From Planctomycetota bacterium (GTDB lineage: Bacteria; Planctomycetota; JACQVV01; JASMLP01), in contig JASMLP010000158.1 of NCBI GenBank assembly GCA_030748635.1, forward strand, positions 1-47,755: a stretch of DNA of 47,755 nucleotides, read 5' to 3'. Of this stretch, positions 16,811 through 26,378 are shown piece by piece. The position numbers and the translations under genes were made by a program. Positions within the stretch are counted from its first letter, which is position 1, and each line of letters starts with the position of its first letter. The notes beneath the pieces were generated by a model. It saw only the letters and a list, made by a program, of their open reading frames with translations. It made no database searches and was not told where the DNA came from.

Positions 16811-17767
16811 CTACTCATTCTTCTCGGCTTCGGCCTGCTTTTTATCCCACCACGCCTGAGCTTCTTCGGCCGAGCTGAACTCCAACTCGGTAATCAAGTT
16901 GATCGCGACTAACGCATCAAAAGATTTTTCTTTATTGGTCAGAAAGACAAAAAGGACCGGCAATGCGGCCTTGGCCTTGGGGCCCTTGACACGGAGAGAC
17001 TCCATGATCGGCATCCAAACCTCGGGATCTGGATCCATGAGAGCTTTTTCGATGAGGGTGAGCACCTTTTCTGTTAATTCAAAATCACAAATCATTCGAG
17101 CAATCTTTCCTCGCTCGAAGGGCTCCTCGTTTTCCAATCGACTTTCAAGTAATTCGAGCACATCCTCGGATGGAAACCCGATTCGCATAATCGAATCCAT
17201 GATCCCGGCCTGCACATCCTTGTCTTTCTCTCGCTTCATGGCAGCGCACAGATAACGAGAAACGACTTTGGCCACCTTGGGGCCACCTTCTTTCGCGATG
17301 GCAGTCAACGCCAGGGCCGCAACAATTCGCAAACCCTTTTCTTTATCACGAGTAAGGATTTTCACCAGCGAGGTCACGTAGCGAGCTCCCTTGGCACCAA
17401 GGTACCCGACACCCATCACCCCCACCTGACGCATTACAGGTTCTTTGCTACGAAGCATTTTCTTCAGTTGGGCAACGCCCTTGCTCCCGCTACCCGCCAG
17501 GACTTGCGCCACTGAATCCATGTACAGTCCACTTTGGCGGGTACGCAATTCCTGTATCATGGGACCCCAGAACCTGGATGCCCCTTTGATGACAGCTTCG
17601 ATCGCGTGCTCACGTTCATGGGGATCGCCGTCCTCCAAACGCTGAATCTCCTCGGGTGGAGGGGCGGGCGGCTTGGCCCCCATGCCCTGCAATCCGTACA
17701 CCAGCGTTCCGGGGAATAGGCTGATCAGCCCCCACAGCAAAACAGCAGAACAATTGGACCTTCTCAT
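16811..17767 (-). CDS. Secreted HEAT-repeat protein, 318 aa
   Basis: A signal peptide (MRRSNCSAVLLWGLISLFPG, cleavage near VYG-LQ) is followed by a proline-rich spacer and then about seven HEAT-like helical repeats to residue 300 (for example LLESRLENEEPFERGKIARM). HEAT arrays bind other proteins; no enzymatic motif is present. I start at 17767 because GGAGGGAG lies eight bases upstream. The in-frame ATG at 17785 begins inside that ribosome binding site. It is followed five bases later by the exonuclease gene. The C-terminal 'AQAWWDKKQAEAE' tail resembles endings of other planctomycete HEAT proteins. Confidence 0.75.
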   Translation of the reverse strand: MRRSNCSAVLLWGLISLFPGTLVYGLQGMGAKPPAPPPEEIQRLEDGDPHEREHAIEAVIKGASRFWGPMIQELRTRQSGLYMDSVAQVLAGSGSKGVAQLKKMLRSKEPVMRQVGVMGVGYLGAKGARYVTSLVKILTRDKEKGLRIVAALALTAIAKEGGPKVAKVVSRYLCAAMKREKDKDVQAGIMDSIMRIGFPSEDVLELLESRLENEEPFERGKIARMICDFELTEKVLTLIEKALMDPDPEVWMPIMESLRVKGPKAKAALPVLFVFLTNKEKSFDALVAINLITELEFSSAEEAQAWWDKKQAEAEKNE

Positions 17768-18026
17768 GCGTGAATCTCCCTCCATGTCATCGTATTCAGA
17801 TGATATAGAATGCGACAGATTTCAGGAACCCTGATGTGAACTCTATTCCCGTTCCGCGCAATCCTCCGGACATTCACAGCCCCCATGGATCCGTTTCGAA
17901 GCCACATGGGACAATTTTCCTTCGAGAACAAAGTCCCTGAAAGATCATTCAGGAGGATATGCGACCCGGAATTAGCTCACCGATCGCAACAAGTAGAATG
18001 CGGACGTACCGACTCCACTTTCAAAT

Positions 18027-18635
18027 TCACCTCCGAGTTGGAGATGATGAGACCGCGGACTCAAGGTCCCTTTGTAACTGCTCGGCCGAGCGAAACCGGA
18101 TACTTCGAATGCCTAATCTGTCGGCCCCAAGAACATTTTCCTCTCGATCATCGACAAAAACCACCTGCTCAGGTTTGAATTGAGTATCCGACAAAATCTT
18201 TCGAAAATATTCCTGGTCCGGTTTCCGAATGCCCATTTCGCAGCTGACAAAATATTGTACGAAGAATCGATTCAATCGGAGTTCGTCTCGAACCACACGC
18301 CACCAGCATGGATAGTTGCTGGCGACCGACATCTGGATCCCTTTTCCTTTCCATCGCCCGAGTAGCGCCTCCATTCCACTACGAAAACGGTATCCACTCA
18401 GCATCCATTCCCGAAATTCCTCTTCCGAATAGGACGCGACTCCTGGGGTGTGAAACATTCGCATCATGTACCCGCTTTCATCCAGGAGTCCCTGTTCAAA
18501 GGCGATCCATGAATTCGAGGAGTGCCAGGCAAGAAGTGTTTCGCGCGACTCTCCAGTACGACCGGGCAATACCCTTTCAAATGGATCTGCGACCACAGTT
18601 TCCATTAGATCGAAAAGAATTAATTTCACGCCCAT
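18027..18635 (-). CDS. HAD-superfamily hydrolase-like protein, 202 aa
   Basis: The HAD core is visible: motif I FDLMETVV near the N-terminus, motif II SN (SVASNYP), motif III Lys in GIRKPDQEYF and motif IV VVFVDDREENVLGA, with a helical cap at about residues 18-95. The nucleophile Asp is present, but the residue two positions on, normally the Asp acid/base of phosphatases, is Met. A subgroup of HAD proteins with D-x-M-[DE]-T seems to exist in plants and bacteria (from memory), so the change may be a family trait. Substrate unknown. The longer frame to 18707 adds 24 residues unlike the family. Alternative starts are ATG at 18635 and GTG at 18629; neither has an ideal ribosome binding site. Confidence 0.75.
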   Translation of the reverse strand: MGVKLILFDLMETVVADPFERVLPGRTGESRETLLAWHSSNSWIAFEQGLLDESGYMMRMFHTPGVASYSEEEFREWMLSGYRFRSGMEALLGRWKGKGIQMSVASNYPCWWRVVRDELRLNRFFVQYFVSCEMGIRKPDQEYFRKILSDTQFKPEQVVFVDDREENVLGADRLGIRSIRFRSAEQLQRDLESAVSSSPTRR

Positions 18636-18725
18636 ACCCCATATTATTCCAGCAATTGAAATGTTTTGCTTAGTACTCATCCGAGGCGACAAAAACGCAG
18701 AAGCCAAAAATTCTCTTACAATCGT

Positions 18726-18758
18726 TTGGAACTCTTCTCTTTCCTCAGCGTCTATACT
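18726..18758 (+). promoter_or_regulatory. Possible promoter of the VIT-VWA / hut operon
   Basis: TATACT (18753-18758) is a fair -10 hexamer 35 bases before the VIT-VWA start. The best -35-like hexamer, TTGGAA (18726-18731), is 21 bases away, which is too far for a standard sigma70 promoter. Weak call. Confidence 0.25.
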
Positions 18759-18793
18759 TGTGTTCCACGATCCGTAAACCGTGAGATGACATC

Positions 18794-21670
18794 ATGAGAC
18801 TCAAAACGCTCCTTGCCCCCATCGCCATAGCTTTCCTGTATCTATCTTTTACACAGCAGGTTATGTCGGCAACCATCCGTTCTGCCGGACCGAATGGCAC
18901 GGACTTTACCGTTGTCGACCATAAAGTCGATGTTCAGATTGCGTACCAGATCGCCCACACCAAAATCGTCCAGATATTTCGAAATCCCTCAAAAAGCCCT
19001 CTGGAGGCCGTCTATTTCTTTCAAAAAACATCGGGTGCAGTCATCACACGTTTTCGGGCGAAGTTTGGCGGTCAGGTCCTGGAGGGAAAAGTATTGGAGC
19101 GAGAGCAAGCTCTCAATCTCTACCAATCTTTTCGAGAGCAGAATCAAAAAGCGGCCCTTCTCCAGAAAGAGCCCGATTTTGACATTTTCCAGGTACGCCT
19201 CGCTTCGATTCAACCCCAACAGAAAGTATCGATCGAAATGGAATGGGTCGAAACCCTTCCTTACCGGGCCGGTCGAGTCCGATATCGTTACCCCACCAAC
19301 GGGGATTATGACAATCTGGGTATTCAAAAGAATTTTCGACTCAAATGGCGGATTCACAGCCCTTTCAAAATCCTTCGGCCCATTTGCACCAGTGGGCATA
19401 TCCTGCGCCACGAAGCGAGAAATTCGGATTATAAATTCAGCGGCACCGTCTCCCTCCAAAATAAAAGATTCCAGCGTGATGTTGAGATTGAATACTACGC
19501 GCCCCGTCGTGACTCTGGAATTGAATTAGCCACCTATCGCGAAGAGGGTCAGCCCGAAGGAACTTTCCTTCTTCTGATTACACCCGAACGCTTTTCAGAC
19601 AAGCGGATCCCCATGGCAAGGCACATCCACTTCTTGGTCGACACTTCCCAACACACAGCCAACTCTCTTTCCAAAGTCCAAACAGCTCTGATTTCAGTTC
19701 TCGAACAACTTCAGTCGAGTGACCATTTCAACCTGACTGTGAACGGACCGATCGCTCGAAAGTGGAAAGAGAAACTTGTCCCGGTCACCTCACAAAGTAT
19801 CCAAGATGCTCGCACATTCCTGATCAAAAACACTTCACGTCCAGAAAGCTCCACTCATTATGTAAATACCCTGAAAGATATTTACTCGTCTAACGCCAGG
19901 AACCGTTCCGCCCCGCTCGATGTGATCCTGATAACCGGCAGCGAACCGAACTCTCCCAATGATCTCCGTAATCTCAACCCACTTTCAGTCACTCACTCCA
20001 CGATTCGCACCCATGTGCTCGCCCTCGGTTCCCCGGATAAAACCTTCCTTTTGAGAGAATGGGCACGCCAATCGCGCGGATTCGCATGGGTCGTTTCGGG
20101 TGAGAGCGATCTCGAGAAGGAATTGATCCAACACCTCGACAGACTGGCCATACCCGCATTCACGAATCTCCACATCGATTTCGGCGACATCGAAGTCCGC
20201 AACGTATGCAGCAACGCCCTTCCCGAACTACTCGTTGGCGAACAGATCCTCATCACAGGTCAGTATCGGACCGATCGCCCCAAAACATTCACAACCATCA
20301 CTTTGAACGGTATTCATGCCAACAGACGATTCCGGGAACGCCGGAAAATATTTTTTCCCAAAGTGGCTGAGCATCTCGACATGATCCCACCCCTTTGGGC
20401 CTCCCGACATCTCGAAAACCTTCAAAAACTCTGGGAATCCGACCCGAAAGATTCCATTCGAGAGGAGATGGTTCGGATCGCCATCAAGGAGCAGATAGCT
20501 TCCCCCCACACCTCTTTTGTCGTTATCCCAAAATCGACGGAAATTCAAAATGACTCGATCGAAGAAAGTAACGCGGAAAAAAGTGAAGAAGATATAGACA
20601 GGAGAGATTCTTTAGCAAATAGATCCACCCCTAAACTTGATTCATCGAAGAGCAAGAGGAATTTACCCCCTCGCTCCTCCCGTCCAGGTCCATTCTCTGT
20701 CCGCCAATACTTCAGTTACGGCATCTACCGCGCAGGGAGCTTATCTGAAAACCCCGGAGGCACCGCGGACAAGGAAAGTCGTAGGCACATTGAGGACTTC
20801 GCCAAGCGGATTCAATTGAAAGAAGGCTTTCCGCCGCTTCAATCCCCAAGGGAGGAACGTTCACCTTCCAAATCGCAGTCTTTACTAGAAACTCCTCATG
20901 AGAAGAAGCTTGCCGAGGAGATGCCCCGATCTTCCGTGCAGAAGCTTACGAAAAAGCATGAAGGCCCAATCCCTGGCACGAAAGGATCGCCAGGACAGAA
21001 CCGTAAAAATTCGCCGGAAACGGAAAAGTCGTTCAAGAAAAGTCTTGGCCGAATCGACAAGCCGGCCCCGTTAAATATGGGTGATAACAAGAAGAGAAAT
21101 CGAAGCGCCTCCGAGCCAAGAGACCACGCCGAGCCCCAGTCGGGTGCCTGGGACAAAGACAGGGCCATGCAAACCGAACTTTTACCGGGTCCGAGTTTCA
21201 AACCTTCATTCAGATACTTTTTGAACCGAATGGAAAGGCTCCGACAGTTAGGAAAGAGTTCTCCCCCTCCCTCACCTCCTCAAGGCATCCGAAAAGACGA
21301 CGGCCCCAAATTGCGCGGAGGTAAGGATTCACAGGATTCTGGCGCGCCAACCATCCCATTGGGTGGAGTCAAAGCCAAAGTCCGACTTTGGCTCGAGAAA
21401 GAGATTTCCGATTCCGATATATCAATTTTCATCAAAGATCTCACCCGACTGATCAAACAGGGTCAGATTCGCGGTGAAGATCTTTACTGGAGCCGAATTC
21501 TGTTTGCCCTCACGGACTCCTCCTGGCCTTCGCTTCGACCCGGCTTGAACTGGTCCGTGAACGATAGATCCTTCCTGGAGGCAGCCGAAAAAGCGGTCCG
21601 TGAGAAACCCACGGGTCCACCGTCTGAAAACGAGCGGGATACGTCCCAAGGAGATCAAAAGAAGAAGTGA
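18794..21670 (+). CDS. Secreted VIT and von Willebrand factor A domain protein, 958 aa
   Basis: A signal peptide (1-25, ending VMSA) precedes a VIT domain (about 28-160; VDVQIAYQIAHTKIVQIFRN...EAVYFFQ and 'F.A.FGGQVLEGKVLEREQA'), the same pairing as in inter-alpha-trypsin inhibitor heavy chains. A VWA domain follows (about 275-450). Its metal site, usually D-x-S-x-S, reads D283-T-S285-Q-H287, so one metal ligand is changed. Residues 580-880 are low-complexity, Lys/Ser/Pro/Glu-rich and probably disordered. A short folded tail follows (LKEISD... to 950). It has no C-terminal membrane segment. VIT-VWA proteins mediate protein or matrix binding. It is the first gene of a nine-gene operon; its stop overlaps the next start (GTGA). 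Confidence 0.85.
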   Translation: MRLKTLLAPIAIAFLYLSFTQQVMSATIRSAGPNGTDFTVVDHKVDVQIAYQIAHTKIVQIFRNPSKSPLEAVYFFQKTSGAVITRFRAKFGGQVLEGKVLEREQALNLYQSFREQNQKAALLQKEPDFDIFQVRLASIQPQQKVSIEMEWVETLPYRAGRVRYRYPTNGDYDNLGIQKNFRLKWRIHSPFKILRPICTSGHILRHEARNSDYKFSGTVSLQNKRFQRDVEIEYYAPRRDSGIELATYREEGQPEGTFLLLITPERFSDKRIPMARHIHFLVDTSQHTANSLSKVQTALISVLEQLQSSDHFNLTVNGPIARKWKEKLVPVTSQSIQDARTFLIKNTSRPESSTHYVNTLKDIYSSNARNRSAPLDVILITGSEPNSPNDLRNLNPLSVTHSTIRTHVLALGSPDKTFLLREWARQSRGFAWVVSGESDLEKELIQHLDRLAIPAFTNLHIDFGDIEVRNVCSNALPELLVGEQILITGQYRTDRPKTFTTITLNGIHANRRFRERRKIFFPKVAEHLDMIPPLWASRHLENLQKLWESDPKDSIREEMVRIAIKEQIASPHTSFVVIPKSTEIQNDSIEESNAEKSEEDIDRRDSLANRSTPKLDSSKSKRNLPPRSSRPGPFSVRQYFSYGIYRAGSLSENPGGTADKESRRHIEDFAKRIQLKEGFPPLQSPREERSPSKSQSLLETPHEKKLAEEMPRSSVQKLTKKHEGPIPGTKGSPGQNRKNSPETEKSFKKSLGRIDKPAPLNMGDNKKRNRSASEPRDHAEPQSGAWDKDRAMQTELLPGPSFKPSFRYFLNRMERLRQLGKSSPPPSPPQGIRKDDGPKLRGGKDSQDSGAPTIPLGGVKAKVRLWLEKEISDSDISIFIKDLTRLIKQGQIRGEDLYWSRILFALTDSSWPSLRPGLNWSVNDRSFLEAAEKAVREKPTGPPSENERDTSQGDQKKK

Positions 21671-22119
21671 ATCTTCAGGAACCTTGGGATGTCCGCCCTG
21701 AAAAACGGACCCAATTAATCGAGCGTATCGAGCGCCTGAAAATCGACCCAAACATGATCGAGGAACAGTTCGTTCGGGGAGGCGGTCCCGGGGGACAAAA
21801 AATCAATAAAACCGCAAGTTGCGTCGTCCTACACTACCCCCCCCTGAAAATACGTGTCCGGTGCCAAAAAGACCGACGTCGCTCCATCAACCGCTTCCTC
21901 GCGCTCCGTGAACTCGTCGACCGGATCGAAAAAATCGTTTCCCCTGAAACGGCCCGTTCGTCAGATCAAAGCGATCGACGTCGCCAAAACCGCTTACGAC
22001 GTAAACGTAGGTCACGGAAAAAAGCCCAGAAAACGGAATCGGACGATTCGATCCTCGAGAAACCGAGTCCTGACGAAAACGTGGACGAAATTCGGAGTCC
22101 CGATCACCCGTCGGATTGA
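21667..22119 (+). CDS. Release-factor-like GGQ protein, 150 aa
   Basis: The core is the peptidyl-tRNA hydrolysis domain of class I release factors, with the catalytic GGQ in GGGPGGQKINKTAS. The codon-recognition domains of RF1/RF2 are absent. A basic tail (RRRQNRLRRKRRSRKK) follows, then an acidic end. This layout matches small ribosome-rescue factors (ArfB/YaeJ, mtRF-R and related 'release factor-like' proteins) that free stalled ribosomes. The basic tail could enter the empty mRNA channel, as in ArfB. The start is GTG, overlapping the VIT-VWA stop by four bases, with AAGGAG 14 bases upstream. The exact rescue subfamily is not certain. Confidence 0.82.
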   Translation: MNLQEPWDVRPEKRTQLIERIERLKIDPNMIEEQFVRGGGPGGQKINKTASCVVLHYPPLKIRVRCQKDRRRSINRFLALRELVDRIEKIVSPETARSSDQSDRRRQNRLRRKRRSRKKAQKTESDDSILEKPSPDENVDEIRSPDHPSD

Positions 22120-22157
22120 CGCCTTCACCAGGTAAACGGATAATCGAAACCCAATCG

Positions 22158-23030
22158 ATGGTCCGTCCCGCCACTTTCGCTCGTCTTCGCTGGTATCCTC
22201 AGGATCCCGAGGAGTGCCGTGCGTCGATCGAAAGACTCCTCGATCGTGCCCTCTCCCTGGTCCCTACCTCCTCCCCATTAACTCCCAAGGCGGGGATCGT
22301 GCCTCACGCGGGCTGGATGTATTCTGGACTCACAATGGCCGCCGTCTACCACGCGTTGGCCCGATCCAATCGACCGGACACTCTCTTTTTACTCGGATCG
22401 ACCCATGTCCCCGGTGTTTCGATCCCTACTCTTTGGGATGAATCCGCCTGGGAGTCCCCTCTGGGTTCGGTCGAAATCGACCCCGACTGGACCGGGCTTC
22501 TGCGCGAATCCGAATTGGATTTCGACATCAATACGGAAGCCCACATCCAGGAACATTCCATCGAAATCCAGATACCCTTCGTTCGCCACTTCTTCCCCAA
22601 CACACGGATTGTCCCCATCATGGTCCCCCCCACTTCCGCCGCCAAGGAATTGGGGAAATTTCTTGCCGCCCGGTTCAAAACTCACACTCACCCTCCCCTG
22701 GTCGTGGCTACCACCGACTTGACTCACTACGGCGAGAATTACAACTTCATCTCCCATGGACGTGGCCGTCAGGCCCACGACTGGGTACGGAAGATCAACG
22801 ACCCTCGAATGCTTCAGATCCTGACTCGGTTGCAATGCGAATCCATTCTTGACGAGGCTCGGTCCTCCAGAAACGCATGCAGTCCCGGCCCTTTACTTGG
22901 CGTCACTTCTTTCGTTCGCGATCTCGGCTGCACCCAGGGCACCGTACTCCACTACACCACAAGCGCCGAGGTCACCGGTGACATCGACCCGAATAATTTC
23001 GTCGGCTACGCAGGAGTTATCTTCGGATGA
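22158..23030 (+). CDS. amrB: Memo-family protein (AmmeMemoRadiSam system protein B), 290 aa
   Basis: The family signature is clear: RPATFARLRWYPQDPEE at the start, GIVPHAGWMYSG, GSTHVPG, EHSIEIQIPFVRHF and TTDLTHYGENY. The conserved His and Asp residues form a metal site related to extradiol dioxygenases. Bacterial members are often encoded with an AMMECR1 protein and a radical SAM enzyme; neither is in this window, so its role here is open. I start at ATG 22158 because family members begin just before the RPA motif. A TTG at 22116 overlaps the upstream stop (TTGA), as at the other junctions of this operon, and would add 14 residues; it cannot be excluded. The stop overlaps the next start (ATGA). 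Confidence 0.85.
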   Translation: MVRPATFARLRWYPQDPEECRASIERLLDRALSLVPTSSPLTPKAGIVPHAGWMYSGLTMAAVYHALARSNRPDTLFLLGSTHVPGVSIPTLWDESAWESPLGSVEIDPDWTGLLRESELDFDINTEAHIQEHSIEIQIPFVRHFFPNTRIVPIMVPPTSAAKELGKFLAARFKTHTHPPLVVATTDLTHYGENYNFISHGRGRQAHDWVRKINDPRMLQILTRLQCESILDEARSSRNACSPGPLLGVTSFVRDLGCTQGTVLHYTTSAEVTGDIDPNNFVGYAGVIFG

Positions 23031-23425
23031 GTCCTCTGCCGATCGCCCCGAAATCCTTGTCCTCTTCGAAACAACACGGCCCGACGCTGGAGTATGACCG
23101 TTGGTTTCGACGAGACATCCCGGAGATCTGTTCCATCTTGTATCGAGGGCCGATTCGGTGGATTGAACGCTTTCAGCAAGTCATGATCCAACCCCGTAAC
23201 ATATCGTGCCGAGTCCCTTCGACACCGTGCTTCGACCGCCTCCCCTTCGATGCCGGGAAAAAACGACTGGTCGGCAGTTTCGAATCGGCCTATGGTATTC
23301 GCAACGTACGCGCTTCTCTCAGCGACCTCGATACAACCCCGCAGATTTCGGGGAAAAACAGCTACGGATTTTTTCCCTTTCTCCTCCTACCCAACCTTCA
23401 CCGCAAGGATGTTCGAAACTCATGA
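23027..23425 (+). CDS. Unknown 132-aa protein in the hut operon
   Basis: The frame starts with ATG overlapping the Memo stop (ATGA, 23027-23030) and ends with TGA overlapping the HutU start (23422-23425). It thus fits exactly between two known genes with four-base overlaps at both ends, like its neighbours. The composition is protein-like (Trp, Tyr, Cys and charged residues mixed; for example [19 protein letters not shown] and [17 protein letters not shown]). There is no signal peptide, membrane segment or motif I recognise. Codon choice looks like that of the neighbours. The position suggests a role in the same pathway or coupling of hutU translation; no function is assigned. Confidence 0.6.
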   Translation: MSPLPIAPKSLSSSKQHGPTLEYDRWFRRDIPEICSILYRGPIRWIERFQQVMIQPRNISCRVPSTPCFDRLPFDAGKKRLVGSFESAYGIRNVRASLSDLDTTPQISGKNSYGFFPFLLLPNLHRKDVRNS

Positions 23426-25092
23426 TGTCCTCCAAACCCAGGACCATCCGCGCCCCCCGAGGGCCCCAAAAGTCGTGTCGGAGTTGGCTTACTGAAGCTC
23501 CACTCCGCATGTTGATGAACAACCTCGACCCTGAAGTGGCGGAAAATCCTGACGCTCTTGTCGTATACGGGGGCACAGGTCGGGCAGCCCGAAGCTGGGA
23601 GGCTTTCGAGTCGATCTGCAATACACTCTCCACTTTGAGTGATGACGAAACGCTTCTCGTTGCCAGCGGTAAGCCCGTAGGAGTCTTCAACACTCACCCG
23701 GATGCTCCCCGAGTCCTCATCGCCAATAGCAACCTGGTACCCGGCTGGGCTCACTGGGACGAATTCCGCCGCCTCGAAAAGGCAGGCTTGACCATGTACG
23801 GACAGATGACCGCAGGCAGTTGGATCTATATCGGTACTCAGGGGATTCTTCAGGGAACTTATGAAACATTCGCTTCTGCAGCGGCGAAACACTTTGGCGG
23901 ATCTCTCGAAGGGCGATTTCTGGTCACAGCGGGTCTCGGAGGCATGGGTGGAGCACAGCCCCTTGCGGCAACCATGAACTCCGGGGTCATGCTTGCCATC
24001 GAAGTGGACTCCCACCGAATCGAACGTCGCCTGGAAACCCGCTACCTCGACGTCATGACTGATTCTCTTGATGATGCCCTTTCCAAAGTCCAGGAAGCCT
24101 GTCGTTCCCGCACGCCTCTTTCTGTCGGATTACTCGCCAATGCTGCCGAGGTTCTACCGGAACTGGTTCGACGAGGCGTCACCCCCGACCTGGTCACCGA
24201 CCAGACGAGTGCTCACGATGCGCTGGTTGGATATATCCCCAGTGGGCTGAACTGCGTCGATGCCGCTCGTCTACGCGAAGAAGACCCGGAAGAATATGTT
24301 GCACGTTCTCTACAATCCATGGCCGTTCACGTCCAAGCCATGCTAGACCTTCAAAAGGCGGGTTCTATTGTTTTTGACTATGGGAATAACATTCGGGGTC
24401 AAGCCCAAAGCCAGGGAGTGGAAAATGCCTTCGACATTCCCGGATTCGTACCCGAATACATTCGTCCTCTTTTTTGCGAAGGCAAGGGACCGTTTCGCTG
24501 GGTAGCCCTGTCCGGCGACCCAGCCGACATTCACGCGACCGACCGTGCGGTACTTGAACTGTTTCCCCAGGACGAATCTCTGGCCCGATGGATTCAGCTT
24601 GCGAGCGAAAAAGTCGCATTTCAGGGACTCCCCTCTCGAATCTGCTGGTTAGGATACGGCGAACGGGCCCGTTTTGGACTGCATATCAATCAAATGGTTG
24701 CTGATGGACTCATCTCCGCACCCATCGTAATCGGGAGAGATCACCTCGACTGCGGCTCGGTGGCCAGCCCGAACCGAGAGACCGAAGCGATGATTGACGG
24801 ATCCGATGCCATTGCCGATTGGCCGATACTCAACGCTCTCCTCAATACTGCCAGCGGGGCGACCTGGGTCAGCTTTCACCACGGAGGCGGGGTGGGAATC
24901 GGTCAGTCACTTCATGCGGGCCAGGTGATTGTTGCGGACGGTACACCGGAGGCCGCCCGTCGTCTAGAGAGGGTTCTAACCAACGACCCTGGAATCGGTG
25001 TAGCTCGCCATGTCGATGCGGGCTACCCCAAGGCCCTCGAGATCGCCCAACAACGCTCTGTTCGGATACCCGGAATGGAGCGTACGGAGTGA
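23422..25092 (+). CDS. hutU: Urocanate hydratase, 556 aa
   Basis: HutU (urocanase) adds water to urocanate to give imidazolonepropionate, the second step of histidine breakdown, using tightly bound NAD+. The sequence is full length and typical: [20 protein letters not shown] near the start, [47 protein letters not shown] for NAD binding, [20 protein letters not shown] and [11 protein letters not shown] near the end. The longer frame back to 23206 is overlap with the 132-aa gene. I use ATG 23422, which overlaps that gene's stop; a second ATG follows directly. The stop overlaps the hutI GTG by four bases. It acts in the cytoplasm. Confidence 0.95.
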   Translation: MMSSKPRTIRAPRGPQKSCRSWLTEAPLRMLMNNLDPEVAENPDALVVYGGTGRAARSWEAFESICNTLSTLSDDETLLVASGKPVGVFNTHPDAPRVLIANSNLVPGWAHWDEFRRLEKAGLTMYGQMTAGSWIYIGTQGILQGTYETFASAAAKHFGGSLEGRFLVTAGLGGMGGAQPLAATMNSGVMLAIEVDSHRIERRLETRYLDVMTDSLDDALSKVQEACRSRTPLSVGLLANAAEVLPELVRRGVTPDLVTDQTSAHDALVGYIPSGLNCVDAARLREEDPEEYVARSLQSMAVHVQAMLDLQKAGSIVFDYGNNIRGQAQSQGVENAFDIPGFVPEYIRPLFCEGKGPFRWVALSGDPADIHATDRAVLELFPQDESLARWIQLASEKVAFQGLPSRICWLGYGERARFGLHINQMVADGLISAPIVIGRDHLDCGSVASPNRETEAMIDGSDAIADWPILNALLNTASGATWVSFHHGGGVGIGQSLHAGQVIVADGTPEAARRLERVLTNDPGIGVARHVDAGYPKALEIAQQRSVRIPGMERTE

Positions 25093-26378
25093 TCATCCCG
25101 GAAAAACAGTCCGTTGATCTTTTATTGATTCATGCAGGAACACTCCTGACGCTCGACAAGGGTCCATCGGGTCCATTATGTGGTTCCGAAACGGAGGATC
25201 TGGGAGAAATTCTCGACGCAGCCGTCGCCATTCAGGGCGAAACCGTTGTCGCTGTCGGTTCCACTTCTGTGATGCAATCGAGATTCTCCGCGACTCGGGT
25301 TCTGGATGTCCACGGCCGACTGGTGCTTCCTGGCTGGATCGATTGTCATACTCATCCGGTTTTTTCAGGCACCCGGGAAAACGAATTTGCTATGCGTGTC
25401 GCGGGCTCCTCCTATGAGGATATCGCTCGAGCAGGTGGAGGCATTCGGTCTTCGGTACGGACCTTACGATTGACGGAAACTGAAGACCTGCTCGATCTCC
25501 TACTTCAGCGGCTTGATCAATTCCTTCTCATGGGAACCACCACGGTAGAGGCCAAGAGTGGATACGGTTTGAGTACTCACGATGAAGTGCGTAGTCTCGA
25601 AGTCATCCACCAAGCCGATCAGATCCATCCGATCGATCTGATCCCCACGTTTATGGGAGCTCATGAGTTTCCCGACGAATTCCGATCCGATCGAGACCGA
25701 TATATCGATCTCATCATTCAGGAGATGATTCCCATCGTCGCGGAACGGAACTTGGCCCGATTTTGTGACGTATTCTGTGAAAACGAAGTATTCTCCGTAG
25801 AAGAGAGCAGGCGCATCCTCCTCGCCGCGAAAGATGCCGGAATGCTTCTCAAAATCCACGCTGAAGAGTTGGCCTCTACCGGCGGAGCTCGTTTAGCCAT
25901 TGAACTTGAATGTACAAGCGCAGATCACCTCGTACAGATTCCAGAAGACGATATTGCCCAAATGGCTCGTAGTTCGGTCGTTGCCGTACTCCTTCCCGGA
26001 ACCACCTTTCATCTCGGTAAAAAGAAATACGCTCCCGCACAAATCATGTATGAAGCGGGACTGCCGATCGCTCTGGCCACCGATTTTAATCCAGGGAGTT
26101 CCATGACTCAGTCTTTGCCCATGATCACAACACTTGCATGCCTTCAGTTGGGGCTAAGTCCCCATGCCGCTTTGGCGGGCATCACTCGCAATGCCGCATG
26201 CGCATTAGACCTGAACCGATCCCACGGTCGCATTGCTCCCGGATATCAGGCAGATCTGGTAGTAGTGAACGCTCCCAGTTCAGATTATCTGCCCTATCAC
26301 TATGCGTCCAATCGAGTCCATACGGTGATCAAGCGGGGCCAAATCGTTGTTTCTGAGGGTGTCAGGAGGACTCCATGA
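25089..26378 (+). CDS. hutI: Imidazolonepropionase, 429 aa
   Basis: HutI opens the imidazolone ring to give N-formimino-L-glutamate, the third step of histidine breakdown. It is a metal-dependent amidohydrolase: [20 protein letters not shown] carries the H-x-H metal ligands, further ligands lie in HAEE and in ADHLVQ, and the catalytic Asp is in [10 protein letters not shown]. The substrate-binding segment AGGGIRSSV is also present. The start is GTG overlapping the hutU stop (GTGA), with GGAG nearby upstream; the longer frame from 24819 lies inside hutU and is spurious. The stop overlaps the formiminotransferase ATG. Confidence 0.94.
   Translation: MIIPEKQSVDLLLIHAGTLLTLDKGPSGPLCGSETEDLGEILDAAVAIQGETVVAVGSTSVMQSRFSATRVLDVHGRLVLPGWIDCHTHPVFSGTRENEFAMRVAGSSYEDIARAGGGIRSSVRTLRLTETEDLLDLLLQRLDQFLLMGTTTVEAKSGYGLSTHDEVRSLEVIHQADQIHPIDLIPTFMGAHEFPDEFRSDRDRYIDLIIQEMIPIVAERNLARFCDVFCENEVFSVEESRRILLAAKDAGMLLKIHAEELASTGGARLAIELECTSADHLVQIPEDDIAQMARSSVVAVLLPGTTFHLGKKKYAPAQIMYEAGLPIALATDFNPGSSMTQSLPMITTLACLQLGLSPHAALAGITRNAACALDLNRSHGRIAPGYQADLVVVNAPSSDYLPYHYASNRVHTVIKRGQIVVSEGVRRTP

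Noticed and set aside
24819..25088. N-terminal extension of hutI inside hutU
   Set aside because: The family starts near [11 protein letters not shown], and the GTG at 25089 overlaps the hutU stop; the extension is a frame shadow of hutU.
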